Below, one piece after another: positions 9,655-17,314 of a stretch of 64,000 nucleotides of DNA. The stretch is from Rikenellaceae bacterium (lineage in GTDB: Bacteria; Bacteroidota; Bacteroidia; Bacteroidales; Rikenellaceae), in NCBI GenBank assembly GCA_015060015.1, contig SUZG01000003.1, positions 62,001-126,000 on the forward strand, read 5' to 3'. How positions within the stretch are numbered: position 1 is the first letter of the stretch; every line of letters starts with the position of its first letter. The position numbers and the translations under genes were made by a program. The notes under the pieces were generated by a model that was not told the DNA's origin, made no database searches, and worked only from the letters and a program-made list of their open reading frames with translations.

Positions 9655-11583
9655 ATGAATAAGTACGGATACCTAAAAGTTGCGGCGTGCATCCCCTCAT
9701 TAAATGTGGCGGACTGCGACTTTAACACAACTCATATAATTGACAATATACTGAAGGCTGCCGACCGTGGCATACATATCATTGCGTTTCCGGAGTTGTC
9801 TATCACATCTTACACCTGTGGCGATTTGTTCCTACATCCGACATTGTTGCAACACGCAGAGTCATCGTTAGGAAAGATTGCCGATGCGACGATGAATATT
9901 CCCATCATCGCCATTGTCGGTCTGCCTGTAATGGTAGGTAACGCTATTTACAACTGTGCAGCCGTTGTGGCACAGGGCGAGATTGTAGGACTTGTACCAA
10001 AGTGTTACACTCCCAATTACAGCGAGTTTTCGGAAGATAGATGGTTCGCATCGGGCCGTGATATAGAGTCAGTATTCCTTGAAAACTTCGCCGACAGAGG
10101 AGCATTCTTCGGTCGCGACCAGCTCTTTGAGCTGAATGGCATACGCTTCGGCGTGGAGATTTGCGAGGATGTATGGACGCCTTCACCACCATCAACACAG
10201 CAGGCATTAAGCGGTGCGAAGGTCATCTTCAACCTCTCGGCATCGCCCGAAATCATCGGCAAGCACGACACGCTGCGTCATATCGTCAGTCAGCACTCTA
10301 TGCGTACGCATACAGCCTATGTATATGTATCGTCAGGCTTCGGCGAGTCTTCTGCTGATGTGGTTTTTGCCGGCAACTCATTTATCGCCGAAGATGGCTC
10401 TATGCTGGCCATAGGCAAGCGTTTTGAGATCGGCGAGAGGCTGATTGTTGCCGATGTCGATATCGAAGCTCTGCAAAACAGCCGCATCCGCAGCAATACC
10501 TACACCTCGGACTACCCCACACCCGACTATGTGATTAACAAGATTGAAATGGAGCTTGCTCAGACGATTAAACTTGACCGCAAGATAGACGCAATGCCCT
10601 TTGTGCCGAGCAGCGACAGAGAGAAAAACAAACGCTGTGAGGAGATATTCTCTATCCAGACTCTCGGACTGGCGAAACGTCTTGTACATACGAAGTGCAA
10701 GAGTGCTGTCATAGGCATATCGGGCGGTTTGGATTCTACTCTTGCCCTGCTCGTGACGGTCAATGCCTACGATAAGTTAGGGCTTGACAGGAAGAATATC
10801 ATCGGTATCACAATGCCGGGCTTTGGCACTACCGACCGCACCTACAATAACGCCCTGACGCTTATGAAGGAGCTGGGTATCACCTCTCGCGAGATATCTA
10901 TCACGGCGGCTTGCCGTCAGCATTTTGCCGACATAGGTCTGCCCGATGGCGACCGTTCAGTCACCTACGAGAATGCACAAGCACGCGAACGTACGCAGAT
11001 TTTGATGGATGTAGCCAATATGGAGGGAGGTCTTGTTATCGGCACAGGCGATATGAGTGAGCTGGCTCTCGGCTGGGCTACCTATAACGGCGACCATATG
11101 TCGATGTATGGAGTCAATGCATCGGTGCCTAAAACTATCATTCGCCATTTGGTTGGATGGTATGCCGATAACTTCGCAGAGGGCAAGGCAAAAGAGGCTC
11201 TCTACGATGTGGTGAATACACCCGTCAGCCCCGAGCTGTTGCCCGCCGACGAGAATGGTCAGATAAGCCAGAAAACCGAGGATTTGGTTGGCCCATACGA
11301 ACTGCACGACTTCTTCCTCTACAACTTCGTCAAGATGGGATTTTCGCCCGCCAAGATACTATTTTTGGCCGATCAGGCGTTTGAAGATAAGTACGACCAC
11401 GCGACGATACTCTATTGGATGCGTACCTTCTTCCGTCGTTTCTTTGCCCAGCAGTTCAAGCGTTCGGCAATGCCAGATGGCCCGAAGGTTGGCACAATAT
11501 CACTGACAGCCCGTGCCGATTGGCGTATGCCGTCGGATGCTTCGGCAGCCCTGTGGATTAAGGAGTGCGAGGAGCTGGAATAG
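9655..11583 (+). CDS. nadE: glutamine-dependent NAD+ synthetase
   Basis: This two-domain enzyme of 642 residues amidates nicotinic acid adenine dinucleotide to NAD+ with ATP. The N-terminal nitrilase-like glutaminase carries the Glu-Lys-Cys triad, read as FPELS (E47), VPKCY (K116) and VEICEDVW (C170). The C-terminal synthetase has the pyrophosphatase P-loop SGGLDS (356-361) and the GTGDMSELALGW block. Ammonia is passed between the two sites. The gene lies 32 bp after pepT, and two DUF4923 genes follow closely, so it may share a transcript with both sides. Confidence 0.95.
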   Translation: MNKYGYLKVAACIPSLNVADCDFNTTHIIDNILKAADRGIHIIAFPELSITSYTCGDLFLHPTLLQHAESSLGKIADATMNIPIIAIVGLPVMVGNAIYNCAAVVAQGEIVGLVPKCYTPNYSEFSEDRWFASGRDIESVFLENFADRGAFFGRDQLFELNGIRFGVEICEDVWTPSPPSTQQALSGAKVIFNLSASPEIIGKHDTLRHIVSQHSMRTHTAYVYVSSGFGESSADVVFAGNSFIAEDGSMLAIGKRFEIGERLIVADVDIEALQNSRIRSNTYTSDYPTPDYVINKIEMELAQTIKLDRKIDAMPFVPSSDREKNKRCEEIFSIQTLGLAKRLVHTKCKSAVIGISGGLDSTLALLVTVNAYDKLGLDRKNIIGITMPGFGTTDRTYNNALTLMKELGITSREISITAACRQHFADIGLPDGDRSVTYENAQARERTQILMDVANMEGGLVIGTGDMSELALGWATYNGDHMSMYGVNASVPKTIIRHLVGWYADNFAEGKAKEALYDVVNTPVSPELLPADENGQISQKTEDLVGPYELHDFFLYNFVKMGFSPAKILFLADQAFEDKYDHATILYWMRTFFRRFFAQQFKRSAMPDGPKVGTISLTARADWRMPSDASAALWIKECEELE

Positions 11584-11611
11584 ATTGGATTAACTTAAAT
11601 AAAGAAGAGAT

Positions 11612-12208
11612 ATGAAACGTATAATTTTACTCGCAGTGGCTCTCTTTCTCTGCTGCCACCAGATATCGGCCCAAAAATGGGTGGATGCACTGAAAGGCGT
11701 TGCCTCATCTGCCATTGAGGAGATTGCCGGTGGAAAGCTCACCGCAGCACGAATGATTGGCACATGGAACTACTACCAGCCCGGCATTAAGCTATCGTCA
11801 GAGGATGTAGCAACAGAGTTGGCTGCTTCGGCCGTAACGACATCAATCCAGAAGAAGCTGGCGACATACTACCAGAAGGTGGGCATCAGACAGGGCTCTT
11901 GTGCTTTTACGTTCAACACTGACGGCACATTCACTTCAACATTCGGCAGCCGCACTTTGTCGGGCACATATACATTCAACGCCGAGACATCGCAGTTGCA
12001 GCTGAACTACGGCAAAGGCCTGCTCAACCTCGGCTCTATTCCCGCCTATGTGCATATGAACGGCGATAAGTTGCAGATTGTCTTCCCGGTGGATAAGTTA
12101 GTCAATATATTGGTGTCACTCGGCTCAAAGTCAGCCAAGCTGGCTCCTCTTATGGCCATTGTCCAGAAATACGACAGCATAAAGTTAGGATTTGAATTTA
12201 CCAAATAG
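11612..12208 (+). CDS. DUF4923 family secreted protein, first copy
   Basis: This protein of 198 residues has a signal peptide (MKRIILLAVALFLCCHQISA, cleavage near AQK). The mature part has the features of Bacteroidales DUF4923 proteins: an early IGTWNYYQPG block, a central TFNTDGTFTSTF strand pair, and a C-terminal region ending in FEFTK. The fold resembles lipocalin-like or calycin-type repeats of short strands, but no function is known. It starts 28 bp after nadE and is followed by a paralogue after a 2-bp gap. Location is probably periplasmic; the Cys residues near position 14-15 are inside the signal and not a convincing lipobox. Confidence 0.75.
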   Translation: MKRIILLAVALFLCCHQISAQKWVDALKGVASSAIEEIAGGKLTAARMIGTWNYYQPGIKLSSEDVATELAASAVTTSIQKKLATYYQKVGIRQGSCAFTFNTDGTFTSTFGSRTLSGTYTFNAETSQLQLNYGKGLLNLGSIPAYVHMNGDKLQIVFPVDKLVNILVSLGSKSAKLAPLMAIVQKYDSIKLGFEFTK

Positions 12209-12210
12209 CT

Positions 12211-12819
12211 ATGAAACGAGTAATTTTAGTATTGGTGGCAACTCTTTTATGTGCCACTACACAAGCTCAATCGCTGGGTGATATGTTAAAGAGTCTGAGC
12301 AGTGCCCTGACATCTACTTCGGAGAAGCCGAAGGAGGAGGCTCCGAAGCCCTCATACCCCACCGAGAAGGAACTTATTGGCGAGTGGACATTCGAGCAAC
12401 TTGATATGGAATATACGGGCGACGACCCATTGGCATCGGTGGCTATTGCATCGGCAAAGACGCAGATTCCCACACTTACCGCACAGGCAGGTCTTGAAGC
12501 AGGAAAGGATAAGTTGCATATCAACAACGATGGCACACTGGTATTTACCACCAGCGGTAAGAGTGTTTTGGCAAGATACTCATACATTCAACCGACAGGC
12601 ACACTTATCGTCACCGTCGAGGACAAGACCCGCAAGGCTATCTTCACGACACTCGTTTCGAAGAAGGATGGTCAGTTGCGAGTGATGTTCGATGCCAACG
12701 AACTGATGGCTATTGCCGAGGCGAATGTCCCCAACCTCAAGGAGGATAGTACATTCGTGATGGCAAAGACTCTTGTTGGCACCTATAAGGGTATCCTGAT
12801 TGGCGGCATCTTCAAATAA
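12211..12819 (+). CDS. DUF4923 family secreted protein, second copy
   Basis: This protein of 202 residues is paralogous to the preceding gene. It shares the signal peptide start (MKRVILVLVATLLCATTQAQ), the LIGEWTFEQ block, the NNDGTLVFTTSGKS strand pair, and a C-terminal half of similar layout. A Lys/Glu/Pro-rich linker near residues 33-46 replaces the shorter linker of the first copy. The two genes are 2 bp apart and certainly co-transcribed, and the transcript ends at a strong terminator just downstream. Function is unknown for the family. The pair looks like a local tandem duplication that has diverged widely. Confidence 0.75.
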   Translation: MKRVILVLVATLLCATTQAQSLGDMLKSLSSALTSTSEKPKEEAPKPSYPTEKELIGEWTFEQLDMEYTGDDPLASVAIASAKTQIPTLTAQAGLEAGKDKLHINNDGTLVFTTSGKSVLARYSYIQPTGTLIVTVEDKTRKAIFTTLVSKKDGQLRVMFDANELMAIAEANVPNLKEDSTFVMAKTLVGTYKGILIGGIFK

Positions 12820-12837
12820 AGATGCTTTCACCAACAC

Positions 12838-12870
12838 AAAGAGGAGCAACTACGGCTCCTCTTTTTTTTT
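12838..12870 (+). terminator. terminator of the manC-to-DUF4923 run
   Basis: A GAGGAGC/GCTCCTC stem (12841-12847 with 12855-12861), extendable by A-T pairs, is followed by nine T. It marks the end of the long plus-strand gene run. Confidence 0.9.
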
Positions 12871-12910
12871 GTGGCATATATAGGCGAGTTTACACTCACT
12901 TTGACTGCAT

Positions 12911-12984
12911 AACAAAACAACCGAAGCATTTTTGCTTCGGCTGTCGTTCAAGGGTCTCCCCTCCGTGATCCCGCCGGGGCTCGA
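12911..12984. repeat. 74-bp direct repeat, copy 1 (tRNA-Lys 3' end plus terminator)
   Basis: By eye this is an exact copy of 13157-13230, displaced by 246 bp. It contains the last 18-19 bases of tRNA-Lys, a 31-base spacer, and the CCGAAGCA/TGCTTCGG hairpin. It breaks off at a position inside the tRNA T-loop. This is the layout left by site-specific integration into a tRNA 3' end, or by partial tRNA duplication. Confidence 0.9.
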
Positions 12985-13156
12985 CCGCCAAAACCAAGTT
13001 TTGGTGAAGCGGGAATACCTTTGAAAAATAAATATCTTTTTATTCCCGCAACCCTCAATAAAATGCCTGACGGGATTGCGAAGAACGACAGCCCTGCAAA
13101 GCAGGGTTTTGATTTGGAGAGGGTGACGGGTGCTTGCACACGACCACACTATACAA
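12985..13156. other. interval between the two tRNA-Lys repeat copies
   Basis: These 172 bp have no believable gene. They hold three small inverted repeats: CCAAAAC/GTTTTGG near 12989-13004, GCGGGAAT/ATTCCCGC near 13009-13050, and CCCTGC/GCAGGG near 13092-13106 with T following. Whether these are a degenerate small RNA or the remnant of an inserted element cannot be told from sequence alone. Confidence 0.5.
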
Positions 13157-13230
13157 AACAAAACAACCGAAGCATTTTTGCTTCGGCTGTCGTTCAAGGG
13201 TCTCCCCTCCGTGATCCCGCCGGGGCTCGA
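13157..13230. repeat. 74-bp direct repeat, copy 2 (overlaps the intact tRNA-Lys)
   Basis: This is the second perfect copy of the 74-bp repeat. Its right end lies inside the intact tRNA-Lys gene and its left part carries the tRNA terminator. Confidence 0.9.
13160..13187 (-). terminator. terminator of tRNA-Lys
   Basis: On the minus strand an 8-bp perfect stem CCGAAGCA/TGCTTCGG is followed by TTGTTTTGTT. An identical copy is at 12914-12941 because of the 74-bp repeat. Confidence 0.75.
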
Positions 13231-13284
13231 ACCCGGGACCCCAACATTAAAAGTGTTGTGCTCTACCGACTGAGCTACAGGATC
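13212..13284 (-). tRNA. tRNA-Lys, anticodon TTT
   Basis: The 73-nt cloverleaf is complete on the minus strand. The acceptor stem is GATCCTG with CGGGATC (one G-T pair). The D arm is GCTC/GAGC, the anticodon stem CAACA/TGTTG with loop CTTTTAA (anticodon TTT), the variable region GGGTC, and the T arm CCGGG TTCGAGC CCCGG. The discriminator is A, and no CCA is encoded, since the next base is C but CCA does not follow. It stands alone, with its own terminator. Confidence 0.97.
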
Positions 13285-13392
13285 AACGCTACCAAATCGG
13301 AATAGCTCCCGTTTTTGGTGGTGCAAATGTATGTATAATTTTTCGTTTAACCAAATATTTCAATAATATCCGACAAATAAATCTCTTTGGAT

Positions 13393-13423
13393 TTGATTTA
13401 TTACTTTGAAAATATTATATTTG
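13393..13423 (+). promoter_or_regulatory. promoter of the 13453 gene
   Basis: TTG at 13393-13395 and TATATTTG at 13416-13423 are 20 bp apart and end 29 bp before the start codon. Confidence 0.65.
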
Positions 13424-13452
13424 CGATACCTTAACAATTAACTAATACGATT

Positions 13453-14268
13453 ATGAAACAGATTCTAAAAATTGCAGTAGCCATTCTGGCTACCGTGGCT
13501 TGCTCCTATTCGGCACAAGCGCAAACCCAAACCACCAACACTACCAGAGGTCGTGCTCAAAATCAACAAAACATCAGGCAAGATTGGCTGGTATTCATTG
13601 GCGAAGTGGAGAACCCAGAACTCGTGACCGAAGGTACATTTTCACAAGATACCATAGACCACACTCTGCCGTTTGTGGAATTGACATTTACAAGAAATCA
13701 CTTTTTGACGAAGGCAAAAATTATTAAACCATTGTATGGCAACTGCCCCGAAGACGAGATAACATTTAGTTTTTACGATGAATTTAACCCTCCTGTTTGG
13801 CCCAATGAAAAGGTGGAGATGTGCGTTTTATACAAGAATTCGCAAGAGCCCGAGAAGGGGTGTCAATCACAGGGCGCGTGGATTGATTCGAGATTATTTA
13901 AGACCACCGATGATGAATGGGTTATTGATTATCAGGGCTATATCGAGACGATTGATCTTCTCGATGGTGCTAAATATTTCGCACGCGACTGCAAGCCTGT
14001 GAATATTGTCGTCTCGGATTCTATCACAATCAACCGCAAGAAATCACCGGGGCTCAAAGGGTTCCCGAAGCCATACAATGAGCGCTATTACAGCGGAGCA
14101 GACGGCCAGATATATCCGACTTATGCCGTTAGCATTGAGCAATATATGAAGCGTCTGGCGAAAAAATTGGAACGACTGACAAAATATGACCGCAATCCGA
14201 AACTGCGCGACAGGCAGGTGAAGCGTACTATGAAAACGGCAAAGAGAAACAGGGAAAAACTCAACTAA
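13453..14268 (+). CDS. secreted protein of unknown function
   Basis: I do not recognise this 271-residue protein. A signal peptide is clear (MKQILKIAVAILATVACSYS, cleavage near AQAQ). A Gln/Asn/Thr-rich stretch follows, then a segment with alternating strand character around residues 45-130 that includes an IGEVENPELV block, and a very basic C-terminal tail (residues 230-271, many Lys and Arg). There are few cysteines and no lipobox. It has its own -33/-7 promoter and is followed after 13 bp by the next small membrane protein gene, so the two are probably co-expressed. The location next to the tRNA-Lys repeat makes recent acquisition possible, but nothing proves it. Confidence 0.8.
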   Translation: MKQILKIAVAILATVACSYSAQAQTQTTNTTRGRAQNQQNIRQDWLVFIGEVENPELVTEGTFSQDTIDHTLPFVELTFTRNHFLTKAKIIKPLYGNCPEDEITFSFYDEFNPPVWPNEKVEMCVLYKNSQEPEKGCQSQGAWIDSRLFKTTDDEWVIDYQGYIETIDLLDGAKYFARDCKPVNIVVSDSITINRKKSPGLKGFPKPYNERYYSGADGQIYPTYAVSIEQYMKRLAKKLERLTKYDRNPKLRDRQVKRTMKTAKRNREKLN

Positions 14269-14281
14269 AATAAATCCAATT

Positions 14282-14689
14282 ATGAAACACATTTTTAAGA
14301 TTACGACAGCCGTTTTGGCTATTTTGTTGGCTTTTACACTCTACAAACTCAGCGAGAAGGAGCTTCAGTTGCAGAGTGCTGTATTTAACAACGAGTGTAT
14401 GCACAACACTGAATTAGCTGATGCTTTTCAGGAGTTGATGTTTACTCAAATTGCAGTCGATGAAAACGAGAACACATCTCTCACGGCCGACAAAGAGTAT
14501 TTCGAGGAGCATAATATTCCGTTGAAGTATTATGAGGTGATTAAGCGTTCAGCCGAGCAGCTTGGCAAGGATTACAAGGCGATGAAAAATCAGATGATGG
14601 AAGAGTATGACAATGTGGACATACCGTCGATTCGGGAGGTTATCAAGCGACAGCATCAAGACTTTTTGGAGAGTAAACAACAGCAATAA
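14282..14689 (+). CDS. small membrane-anchored protein of unknown function
   Basis: This 135-residue protein has an N-terminal membrane segment (residues 4-22, IFKITTAVLAILLAFTLYKL) with few charges before it, so it is either a signal anchor or an uncleaved signal. The rest is highly charged and probably helical, ending in KRQHQDFLESKQQQ. I do not recognise a domain. The last 45 codons and the following 80 bp are duplicated at 15456-15673, where the copied reading frame is now broken. The gene sits 13 bp after the 13453 gene and is followed by a truncated copy of a membrane microprotein frame. Confidence 0.75.
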   Translation: MKHIFKITTAVLAILLAFTLYKLSEKELQLQSAVFNNECMHNTELADAFQELMFTQIAVDENENTSLTADKEYFEEHNIPLKYYEVIKRSAEQLGKDYKAMKNQMMEEYDNVDIPSIREVIKRQHQDFLESKQQQ

Positions 14690-14772
14690 ATCAACTATTA
14701 CAATTATCAGCCATTAAACTTTACAATTATGTTAGAACTTGCAGGATTAGAATTGATTGTTTTTGTGCTAAT
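14555..14772. repeat. ~218-bp direct repeat, copy 1
   Basis: It covers the end of the 14282 gene and the first codons of a microprotein frame. The second copy is at 15456-15673, about 901 bp downstream, with scattered substitutions and two compensating single-base indels. The two copies flank the 14829 gene. Confidence 0.9.
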
Positions 14773-14791
14773 AACGAGAAGAAATTTCTAA
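14729..14791 (+). pseudogene. truncated copy of the 35-residue membrane microprotein
   Basis: The frame encodes MLELAGLELIVFVLI followed by TRRNF and a stop, 20 residues in all. The first 15 codons match the intact microprotein at 15630 except for a few changes. The match ends abruptly at 14772, so half of the membrane segment is lost. It could still be translated, but it is best read as a broken duplicate. Confidence 0.6.
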
Positions 14792-14828
14792 AATTGAGTG
14801 CCGAATTTAATAAGTTGTAGTATAAGCT

Positions 14829-15476
14829 ATGAAAAGTCGGTTAATCGTTAGAATATTTGTTGTGGTTATTACATTGGGAGTAATCTCAACATCCATAGCG
14901 CAGCACAAGACGGAATCGTTCGAAGATTCTCGAGATAAAATAGTGATAAAGAATGTACTGTCGCCCTCTGAAACATTTTTGAGATTTGTGGATGATATTC
15001 GGCAAAATGAGTTTGTTGAATTCTGCATGCCCAAGTTTTTTTATGATGTTCACCCCATAGACCAAAAGAGTATATATCCATATCCATTTTATAATCTACG
15101 CACATACTATTATTTCTTATCGTACGATGGGGAGTGCGAGGTAAGCTACCCCGGTTGTGATTATTGGAATTTCTATTCCCCTGATAAGGATATTTCGCAG
15201 TTGAAAGGTGCGAGGCATCTGCCGGATAGGATTGCAAAGAAGAATAATGCCGATGTAGTATTTATAAGAGAAGTTACTCTATCCTCCAAAGTAGCAAAAT
15301 ACAGCTATTGTATAACCCTTTATATTTGTAAGCAAGATAGGCCTATTATTAGATTTCAAATATTATTTACAGACAAAGGGAAGAAAGATGAACAGCGTTA
15401 TATAAAGCAAATCCTTCGCAGTATTAAGTATCTTGATGACGGAGGCCAGATGAAAGAGCAGCTTGGCAAGGATTAA
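14829..15476 (+). CDS. secreted protein of unknown function with a chimeric C-terminus
   Basis: This 215-residue protein has a signal peptide (MKSRLIVRIFVVVITLGVIS, cleavage near IAQ). The mature part is rich in Tyr and Phe, with strand-like sequence and cysteines around residues 65, 99, 107, 158 and 164. I do not recognise the family. The last seven residues, EQLGKD and the stop, lie inside the duplicated segment. The same DNA in the 14282 gene reads EQLGKDY, and a TAC-to-TAA change makes the stop here. The original ending of this gene was therefore probably replaced by recombination. Base composition appears more AT-rich than the surrounding core genes. Confidence 0.75.
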   Translation: MKSRLIVRIFVVVITLGVISTSIAQHKTESFEDSRDKIVIKNVLSPSETFLRFVDDIRQNEFVEFCMPKFFYDVHPIDQKSIYPYPFYNLRTYYYFLSYDGECEVSYPGCDYWNFYSPDKDISQLKGARHLPDRIAKKNNADVVFIREVTLSSKVAKYSYCITLYICKQDRPIIRFQILFTDKGKKDEQRYIKQILRSIKYLDDGGQMKEQLGKD

Positions 15477-15673
15477 AAGGCGATGAAAAAGCAGATGATG
15501 GAAAAGTATGACAATGTGGACATACCGTCGATTCGGGAGGTTATCAAGCGACAGCATCAAGACTTTTTAGAGAGTAAACAACAGCAATAAATAAACTATT
15601 ACATTATTAACCATTAAACTTTTATAATTATGTTAAAACTTGCAGCATTAGAATTGATTGTTTTTGCGCTAAT
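15456..15673. repeat. ~218-bp direct repeat, copy 2, with dead C-terminal gene fragment
   Basis: Codons equivalent to the last 40 residues of the 14282 protein can still be read from 15477 to 15590, after the TAA that ends the 14829 gene. They have no start of their own at the right place. The copy continues into the intact microprotein gene. Confidence 0.88.
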
Positions 15674-15737
15674 GATAGCGTTTGTGGTGGCCGTAGTATG
15701 GCTTATCGTAAAACTCGTCAAGGAGAACAGAAAATAG
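15630..15737 (+). CDS. 35-residue single-pass membrane microprotein
   Basis: The ATG at 15630 opens a frame of 35 codons ending at the TAG of 15735-15737. The product starts MLKLAALELIVFALMIAF and continues as a hydrophobic helix to about residue 27 before a basic tail, VKLVKENRK. The layout is that of a small inner-membrane protein with the charged end in the cytoplasm. Support comes from the second, diverged copy at 14729, which keeps the same frame over the shared part, and from the strong terminator 17 bp after the stop. Function is unknown. Confidence 0.6.
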   Translation: MLKLAALELIVFALMIAFVVAVVWLIVKLVKENRK

Positions 15738-15753
15738 GAGAATCTTAATTGGA

Positions 15754-15793
15754 AATACCTCTCGGCCGCAACAGCCGAGGGGTATTTATTTTA
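15754..15793 (+). terminator. terminator after the microprotein gene
   Basis: A stem of about 13 bp (AATACCTCTCGGC with GCCGAGGGGTATT, including G-T pairs) is followed by a T-rich tail. Confidence 0.88.
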
Positions 15794-15856
15794 AGGAGAT
15801 TAGTGAGTTTAAGGTATTTAGAATTATCTTTGCTCTTTCCTCTTTGCTCTTTTATC

Positions 15857-16348
15857 TTACCCCATCGGGTGGCTGATATCGGCAACTTCTGCTCCAATAA
15901 ATGCGATTAAATCGGCCGGGGCAATGCGTATCTGTAAGCCACGCACGCCGGCACTAATGTAGATATAATCGTGCTGCAAGCAACTCTCGTGGATATAGGT
16001 CGGAAAACGCTTTTTCATACCTATTGGCGAGCAACCGCCGCGAATGTAGCCCGTCATGGGAAGCAACTCTTTCATCGGCAGCATCTCGACCTTCTTGTTG
16101 CCCGACACCTTGGCGGCAAGCTTCAAATCAACCTCATAGTCGCCCGGCACAACACACACCAAATAGCCATTCCTATCGCCACACAAGATAAGAGTTTTAA
16201 AGACCGTAGCGATATCCTCGCCCAACTCCTCGGCGACATGAGTGGCTGCGAGGTTATTCTCATCAACCGTATAAGGAATAAGTTCATAGACAATCTTCGC
16301 CTTGTCGAGCAGGCGTGCCGCATTTGTCTTTTCAATCTTCTTTGCCAT
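15857..16348 (-). CDS. ybaK: Cys-tRNA(Pro) deacylase, YbaK/EbsC family
   Basis: This 163-residue protein belongs to the YbaK family of free-standing editing proteins, which hydrolyse cysteinyl-tRNA(Pro) formed in error by prolyl-tRNA synthetase. Family marks are KTNAARLLD at the N-terminus, the conserved lysine in VFKTLI (near residue 51), the GYIRGGCSPIGMKK block near residue 105, and the AGVRGLQIRIAP segment near the end. The length is normal. It is a single gene, convergent with the microprotein gene. The protein acts in the cytoplasm. Confidence 0.93.
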   Translation of the reverse strand: MAKKIEKTNAARLLDKAKIVYELIPYTVDENNLAATHVAEELGEDIATVFKTLILCGDRNGYLVCVVPGDYEVDLKLAAKVSGNKKVEMLPMKELLPMTGYIRGGCSPIGMKKRFPTYIHESCLQHDYIYISAGVRGLQIRIAPADLIAFIGAEVADISHPMG

Positions 16349-16411
16349 AGATTATCACTCAATAGTTCAACAAGACAGACATAAATGAAATTCTAATTTT
16401 GAATTTTGAAT

Positions 16412-17311
16412 TTATTTCTCCTCCTTGCCCTTCAAATATAGCTGGTAGGAGTTCACAATATTCTGCCATACGATATATGCAGTAGGTGCAACACACGATA
16501 TGGGGTCGAGGAACGACTGTGAGAGCCACACCGCCAAAACGGTATTCTTTTGTCCTAACGACTGACCTCCCGCCACCTCATCGCCATAGCGACGACCAAG
16601 GTAACGCCCAACAACAAACTGCGACAGACATATCGCCAACGCCACTGCGGCCAATACTATCTGCACCACCCTATTCTCGCCGTGGTCAATCAGGAAGCAG
16701 GTCGTGCGACCGATAATCACTATAAGCGACAAGAGCCATATATAGAACGAAATCTGGCTATGGTTGGCCACCCAGCCACTCACCTTCGGCATCGTCAAAC
16801 GACACAACTGCCCCGCCACGAAAGGCAGGATAAGCATAGGTGCTACGCGTTGCAGAATCTGCAACATAGTACATAGGCCATTGCCATAGGTCGAGAGCAT
16901 AAACGGTGCGAAAAAGGCGATAAAGATATTACACAGCAGGCTATACGCCGCCATAGTTTCCAGATTAGCCCCCAGCATACCGCCAATAACCACAGCACCC
17001 ATAGCCACTGGAGCCAGCACGCAAATCATTCCTCCCTGTGCCACCACAACATCGGCCCACGACAGAGCATAATAGACAGCAAAACTACCCACTACCTGAA
17101 ACAGCAACAGCCACAGATGCAGCCACGAGAAACGAATCTTGCGGGCATCGACCTTGCAGAAGGTAACGAAGAGCATCGAGGCGATGAACATAGGCGTCAG
17201 CCAGCCATCGGTAACAGCCTCGGCCCACGCCATCTCACGGCAGAGCAATGCTCCGATAAGCATACCCAGAGGCATTGCTGCGGTGCGGAATGTATGGTTT
17301 GAAATCTTCAT
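16412..17311 (-). CDS. BASS-family transporter (bile acid:sodium symporter fold)
   Basis: This 299-residue protein has about nine to ten membrane segments. It resembles the bile acid:Na+ symporter (SBF-like) family, including the central ICVLAPVAMGAVVIGGMLGAN stretch, which corresponds to the crossover region of the fold. The family moves organic anions such as bile acids, pantoate or pyruvate-like acids with sodium, and the substrate cannot be read here. The gene starts 3 bp after the stop of an SSS-family symporter gene, so the two transporters are co-transcribed. Given the Na+-NQR operon in this window, sodium coupling is plausible. Confidence 0.75.
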   Translation of the reverse strand: MKISNHTFRTAAMPLGMLIGALLCREMAWAEAVTDGWLTPMFIASMLFVTFCKVDARKIRFSWLHLWLLLFQVVGSFAVYYALSWADVVVAQGGMICVLAPVAMGAVVIGGMLGANLETMAAYSLLCNIFIAFFAPFMLSTYGNGLCTMLQILQRVAPMLILPFVAGQLCRLTMPKVSGWVANHSQISFYIWLLSLIVIIGRTTCFLIDHGENRVVQIVLAAVALAICLSQFVVGRYLGRRYGDEVAGGQSLGQKNTVLAVWLSQSFLDPISCVAPTAYIVWQNIVNSYQLYLKGKEEK

Positions 17312-17314
17312 ATT

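Noticed and set aside
13021..13305. 94-residue plus-strand reading frame across the tRNA-Lys
   Set aside because: Its C-terminal part is the well-known false translation opposite a tRNA gene (PAGARTRDPNIKSVVLYRLSYR-like, shown here in part). The DNA is explained by the tRNA and its repeat.
12850..13326. 158-residue minus-strand frame covering both 74-bp repeats
   Set aside because: It reads through the tRNA and terminators. Its internal repeated peptide is just the duplicated tRNA end.
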